Of a stretch of 64,000 nucleotides of DNA, positions 61,075 through 64,000 are shown in pieces. Source of the DNA: Burkholderiaceae bacterium. Lineage in GTDB: Bacteria > Pseudomonadota > Gammaproteobacteria > Burkholderiales > Burkholderiaceae_A. Location: NCBI GenBank assembly GCA_018402635.1, contig JAGYIP010000005.1:248001-312000 (forward strand). Reading direction: 5' to 3'. Made by a program: the position numbers and the translations under genes. How positions within the stretch are numbered: position 1 is the stretch's first letter; each line of letters opens with the position of its first letter. Below the pieces are notes generated by a model. It was not told the origin of the DNA and made no database searches. It saw only the letters and a program-made list of their open reading frames with translations.

Positions 61075-63486
61075 ATGAATGCACCTGTAGATAGCGTCGA
61101 AGCCCGTGCCCTAGCCCTTGCTGGCATGGGTGCATCTCGTCTTCGTAAGGAAGATGCCCGTTTTATTCAGGGAAAGGGTAATTACGTCGACGATATGAAG
61201 CTTCCGGGCATGCTGCATATGGACATTGTCCGTGCGCCAGTGGCTCACGCCCGCATCATAAAAATAAATAAAGACGCAGCACTTGCTATGCCGGGCGTTC
61301 ATGCCGTGCTTACTGCGGACGATTTAAAACCCCTGAAGCTGCACTGGATGCCAACGCTTGCAGGAGACGTGGCTGCCGTTCTTGCCGATGAGAAAGTTCA
61401 CTTCCAGATGCAAGAGGTCGCCATCGTCATCGCTGACGATCGTTATATTGCAGCCGATGCTGTCGAAGCTGTTGAGGTGGAGTACGAGGAGTTGCCTGTG
61501 GTCATGGACCCCTACGCAGCCCTTGAACCGGATGCACCAGTCTTGCGGGAAGACTTAGCTGGGAAGACCGAAGGGGCGCACGGAAAGCGTGAGCACCACA
61601 ACCATATCTTCACCTGGGAGGCAGGCGACAAGTCGGCAGCAGATGCGGCCTTCAGTAACGCCGCAGTGACAGTCGAACAACACATGTACTACCCCCGAGT
61701 GCATCCTTGCCCACTTGAAACCTGTGGCGCAGTTGCAAGCTTTGATGCAGTCCGGGGTGAGCTCACCACGTGGATGACCTCTCAGGCGCCGCATGTTGTT
61801 CGTACAGTTGTGTCTCTTCTGTCCGGTATTCCAGAATCGAAGGTACGCATCATTTCGCCCGACATTGGTGGTGGGTTTGGGAACAAGGTGGGCGTGTACC
61901 CCGGTTACGTTTGTGCCATCGTCGCTTCGATTGTCTTGGGCCGGCCGGTTAAGTGGGTTGAAGACCGCATTGAAAACATCTCGACGACAGCGTTTGCGCG
62001 GGACTACCACATGGACGGCGAGTTAGCGGCCACGGCAGACGGGAAGATTCTGGGTCTACGGGTTAATGTTGTAGCGGACCACGGTGCTTTCGATGCCTGC
62101 GCAGATCCTACAAAATTTCCTGCCGGAATGTTCCATATTTGTTCGGGTAGCTATGACATTGCTGCTGCGCACTGCAGTGTCAAAGGCGTCTATACAAATA
62201 AAGCGCCTGGTGGCGTTGCCTACCGTTGCTCTTTTCGCGTTACCGAGGCCGTGTACCTTATTGAACGCATGGTCGATGTCCTCGCCCAAAAGCTTGGTAT
62301 GGACAAAGCTGAAATTAGAGAAAAAAACTTTATTCGGAAAGAGCAGTTTCCCTACACCAGTGCGTTTGGCTTTGAGTATGACTCGGGCGACTACCACACC
62401 GCATTGAAAAAAGTACTTGATGCTGTCGATTACAAAGGTCTCCGAGCAGAGCAGGCAGCCCGACGGGCCGACCCTAACTCGCCAACGCTAATGGGAATTG
62501 GCCTTGTCACCTTCACCGAGGTTGTGGGCGCTGGGCCAAGTAAAATGTGCGACATTCTTGGCGTGGGCATGTTTGACTCATGCGAGATTCGTATACATCC
62601 GACAGGCAGTGGGATCGCTCGTATGGGCACCATCACGCAAGGTCAGGGGCACCAGACAACCTACGCTCAAATTATTGCGACCGAGTTAGGTATCCCCAGT
62701 GAGGTCATACAAGTTGAAGAAGGCGACACCAGCACGGCCCCATACGGTTTAGGTACATACGGATCTCGGTCCACTCCCGTAGCAGGTGCTGCCATCGCAC
62801 TCGCAGCGCGAAAAATCCATGCAAAGGCTCGGAAAATTGCCGCCCACCTTCTCGAGGTGGCCGAGGGTGACCTCGATTGGGAAGTTGACCGCTTCAAGGT
62901 AAGGGGCGATGAGGATAAATTTAAAACAATGAAAGACGTTGCCTGGGCGGCTTACAATCAACCGCCTCCTGGGCTAGAGCCTGGGCTAGAGGCGGTTCAC
63001 TACTATGATCCACCAAACTTCACCTTCCCTTTTGGTATTTATCTCTGCGTTCTGGATATTGACCGAGCAACGGGTGAGACGAAGATACGTCGTTTTTACG
63101 CCCTCGACGACTGCGGTACGCGCATAAACCCCATGATTATCGAAGGGCAGATTCACGGAGGCCTTACTGAAGGTTTTGCCGTTGCGATGGGTCAACAAAT
63201 GCCGTATGACGCACAAGGCAACTTAATGGGGAACACCCTTATGGATTACTTCCTTCCCACTGCCGTCGAAACCCCGCACTGGGAGACTGACCATACAGTA
63301 ACCCCATCGCCTCATCATCCGATCGGTGCAAAGGGAGTTGCGGAATCACCGCACGTTGGATCCATTCCAACCTTCACCTCCGCGATTGTTGACGCCTTCT
63401 CCCATAAGGGTGTTACACATCTTGATATGCCCCACACGTCCTTCCGAATTTGGAAGGCCCTTAAAGAAAATAATTTAGCACTCTGA
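61075..63486 (+). CDS. coxL: Aerobic CO dehydrogenase large (Mo-Cu) subunit, form I
   Basis: An 803-aa molybdopterin subunit. The active-site loop reads VAYRCSFR with the copper-binding cysteine at C385, the AYXCSFR motif that marks form I, genuine CO-oxidising enzymes; form II has AYRGAGR. The pterin-binding DIGGGFGNK, GQGHQTTYAQI and C-terminal GAKGVAESPHVGS with the catalytic Glu are also present. It oxidises CO to CO2 and lets the cell gain energy from trace CO. Intact. Confidence 0.95.
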   Translation: MNAPVDSVEARALALAGMGASRLRKEDARFIQGKGNYVDDMKLPGMLHMDIVRAPVAHARIIKINKDAALAMPGVHAVLTADDLKPLKLHWMPTLAGDVAAVLADEKVHFQMQEVAIVIADDRYIAADAVEAVEVEYEELPVVMDPYAALEPDAPVLREDLAGKTEGAHGKREHHNHIFTWEAGDKSAADAAFSNAAVTVEQHMYYPRVHPCPLETCGAVASFDAVRGELTTWMTSQAPHVVRTVVSLLSGIPESKVRIISPDIGGGFGNKVGVYPGYVCAIVASIVLGRPVKWVEDRIENISTTAFARDYHMDGELAATADGKILGLRVNVVADHGAFDACADPTKFPAGMFHICSGSYDIAAAHCSVKGVYTNKAPGGVAYRCSFRVTEAVYLIERMVDVLAQKLGMDKAEIREKNFIRKEQFPYTSAFGFEYDSGDYHTALKKVLDAVDYKGLRAEQAARRADPNSPTLMGIGLVTFTEVVGAGPSKMCDILGVGMFDSCEIRIHPTGSGIARMGTITQGQGHQTTYAQIIATELGIPSEVIQVEEGDTSTAPYGLGTYGSRSTPVAGAAIALAARKIHAKARKIAAHLLEVAEGDLDWEVDRFKVRGDEDKFKTMKDVAWAAYNQPPPGLEPGLEAVHYYDPPNFTFPFGIYLCVLDIDRATGETKIRRFYALDDCGTRINPMIIEGQIHGGLTEGFAVAMGQQMPYDAQGNLMGNTLMDYFLPTAVETPHWETDHTVTPSPHHPIGAKGVAESPHVGSIPTFTSAIVDAFSHKGVTHLDMPHTSFRIWKALKENNLAL

Positions 63487-63496
63487 GAGGGCTTTC

Positions 63497-64000
63497 ATGG
63501 AAGTAAGTCTTACCAAGCAATACCCTCTTGCAGTCCAGGCTGATCAGGCCTGGGCTGTCCTGCGCGATCTCAAAGCCGTAGCCTCTTGTATGCCTGGTGC
63601 CGAACTAACCGAACAAGTGGATGAACGCTCCTACAAGGGCACAGTTAAAGTGAAGGTGGGTCCAGCAAGCGCGCTTTTTGGCGGGTTGGTGGAAGTACTG
63701 GAAGTGGACGAGGTAAACAAGCGCATGAGTCTGCGAGGCAAAGGTGCGGACAAGGGGGGTTCCTCGGCCTCGATGGACCTCGTAGCCACCATTGAGGCTA
63801 CACCCGATGGCAAAAGCCAGTTACTGGGCGATGCCAAAGTAATTGTTAACGGAAAATTTGCTCAGTTTGGCGGAAGAATGATGGTGCAGGTCTCCGATGT
63901 AATTCTGGCGCAGTTTGTAGAAAACTTTCGCGCAAGTGCCGCAAATGTTTCCACAGACTCAGAACTCGCTGCCGCGTCACTTGATGGGGCCGTTGCAACT
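63497..64000 (+). CDS. coxG: CoxG family protein (SRPBCC), 5' part, cut by window end
   Basis: Open from ATG 63497 to the last base (168 codons). The sequence MEVSLTKQYPL, LRDLKAVASCMPGAEL and GTVKVKVGPASALFGG matches CoxG, an SRPBCC-fold protein encoded in cox clusters and thought to help anchor or assemble CO dehydrogenase at the membrane. A hydrophobic C-terminal anchor, if any, lies outside. It follows coxL by 10 bp, so it is co-transcribed. Confidence 0.88.
   Translation, partial: MEVSLTKQYPLAVQADQAWAVLRDLKAVASCMPGAELTEQVDERSYKGTVKVKVGPASALFGGLVEVLEVDEVNKRMSLRGKGADKGGSSASMDLVATIEATPDGKSQLLGDAKVIVNGKFAQFGGRMMVQVSDVILAQFVENFRASAANVSTDSELAAASLDGAVAT

Overview
The window reads as a chromosomal segment of a betaproteobacterium, most likely order Burkholderiales. 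The grounds are a Burkholderia-type QueE radical-SAM motif (CX14CX2C), TRAP transporters of both the DctP and TAXI types, a coxMSL carbon monoxide dehydrogenase, and the tssBC-hcp-tssEFG gene order of proteobacterial type VI secretion. GC content looks moderate, mid-fifties by eye. No tRNA, rRNA, CRISPR array or insertion sequence was recognised.

Layout. 1-4.1 kb: the 3' end of a dienelactone hydrolase-like gene, metY, and a queC-queD-queE operon for 7-cyano-7-deazaguanine, in which QueD is a three-domain protein with its catalytic residues spread over two domains. 4.2-9.3 kb: periplasmic gamma-glutamyltransferase, a PQQ-type sugar dehydrogenase, glutathione peroxidase and an Old Yellow Enzyme homologue. 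9.4-15.4 kb: one operon holding an SDR, 5-oxoprolinase subunits PxpB, PxpC and PxpA, and a DctPQM TRAP transporter, which together look like a pyroglutamate uptake and hydrolysis unit. 15.5-23.9 kb: a probable hydroxy-acid or sugar-acid unit (IlvD/Edd dehydratase, 3-hydroxyacyl-CoA dehydrogenase-like protein, TAXI TRAP transporter, enolase-superfamily enzyme) followed by purT and a VapBC toxin-antitoxin pair.

24.7-48.3 kb: a type VI secretion locus. Its first 6 kb is a sensory and regulatory block: several proteins without recognisable family, a 7TM-PAS protein with no kinase domain, a LuxR-type response regulator, and a histidine kinase with a degenerate receiver. After it come tssB, tssC, hcp, tssE, tssF, tssG, vgrG, a YwqK-like gene, a DUF4280 PAAR-like gene, tssJ, tssK, tssL, tssM and tssA. 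ClpV (TssH) is not in the window. Three copies of a palindrome of the form CATACT-AA-AGTATG stand just upstream of transcription units here.

48.4-54.8 kb: a curli-like secretion locus with a large curlin-repeat protein, a LuxR response regulator, a 7TM histidine kinase, CsgF, and CsgG with a C-terminal SPOR-like domain. Two copies of an ATACCATG inverted repeat stand upstream of its two structural transcription units. 54.9-59.3 kb: acyl-CoA metabolism (thiolase, acyl-CoA ligase, iron alcohol dehydrogenase, thioesterase). 59.7-64 kb: coxM-coxS-coxL, with the form I AYRCSFR active-site motif, and the start of coxG, cut by the window end.

One feature cuts across the window: ten single-base frame breaks in otherwise well-conserved genes (dctM, vgrG, tssM x3, tssA, the curlin gene x3, the iron alcohol dehydrogenase). 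Nine of the ten have the same sign (one extra base) and eight lie in the T6SS and curli loci. Sequencing or assembly indels are the simplest explanation, but recent inactivation or recoding cannot be excluded from the sequence alone.
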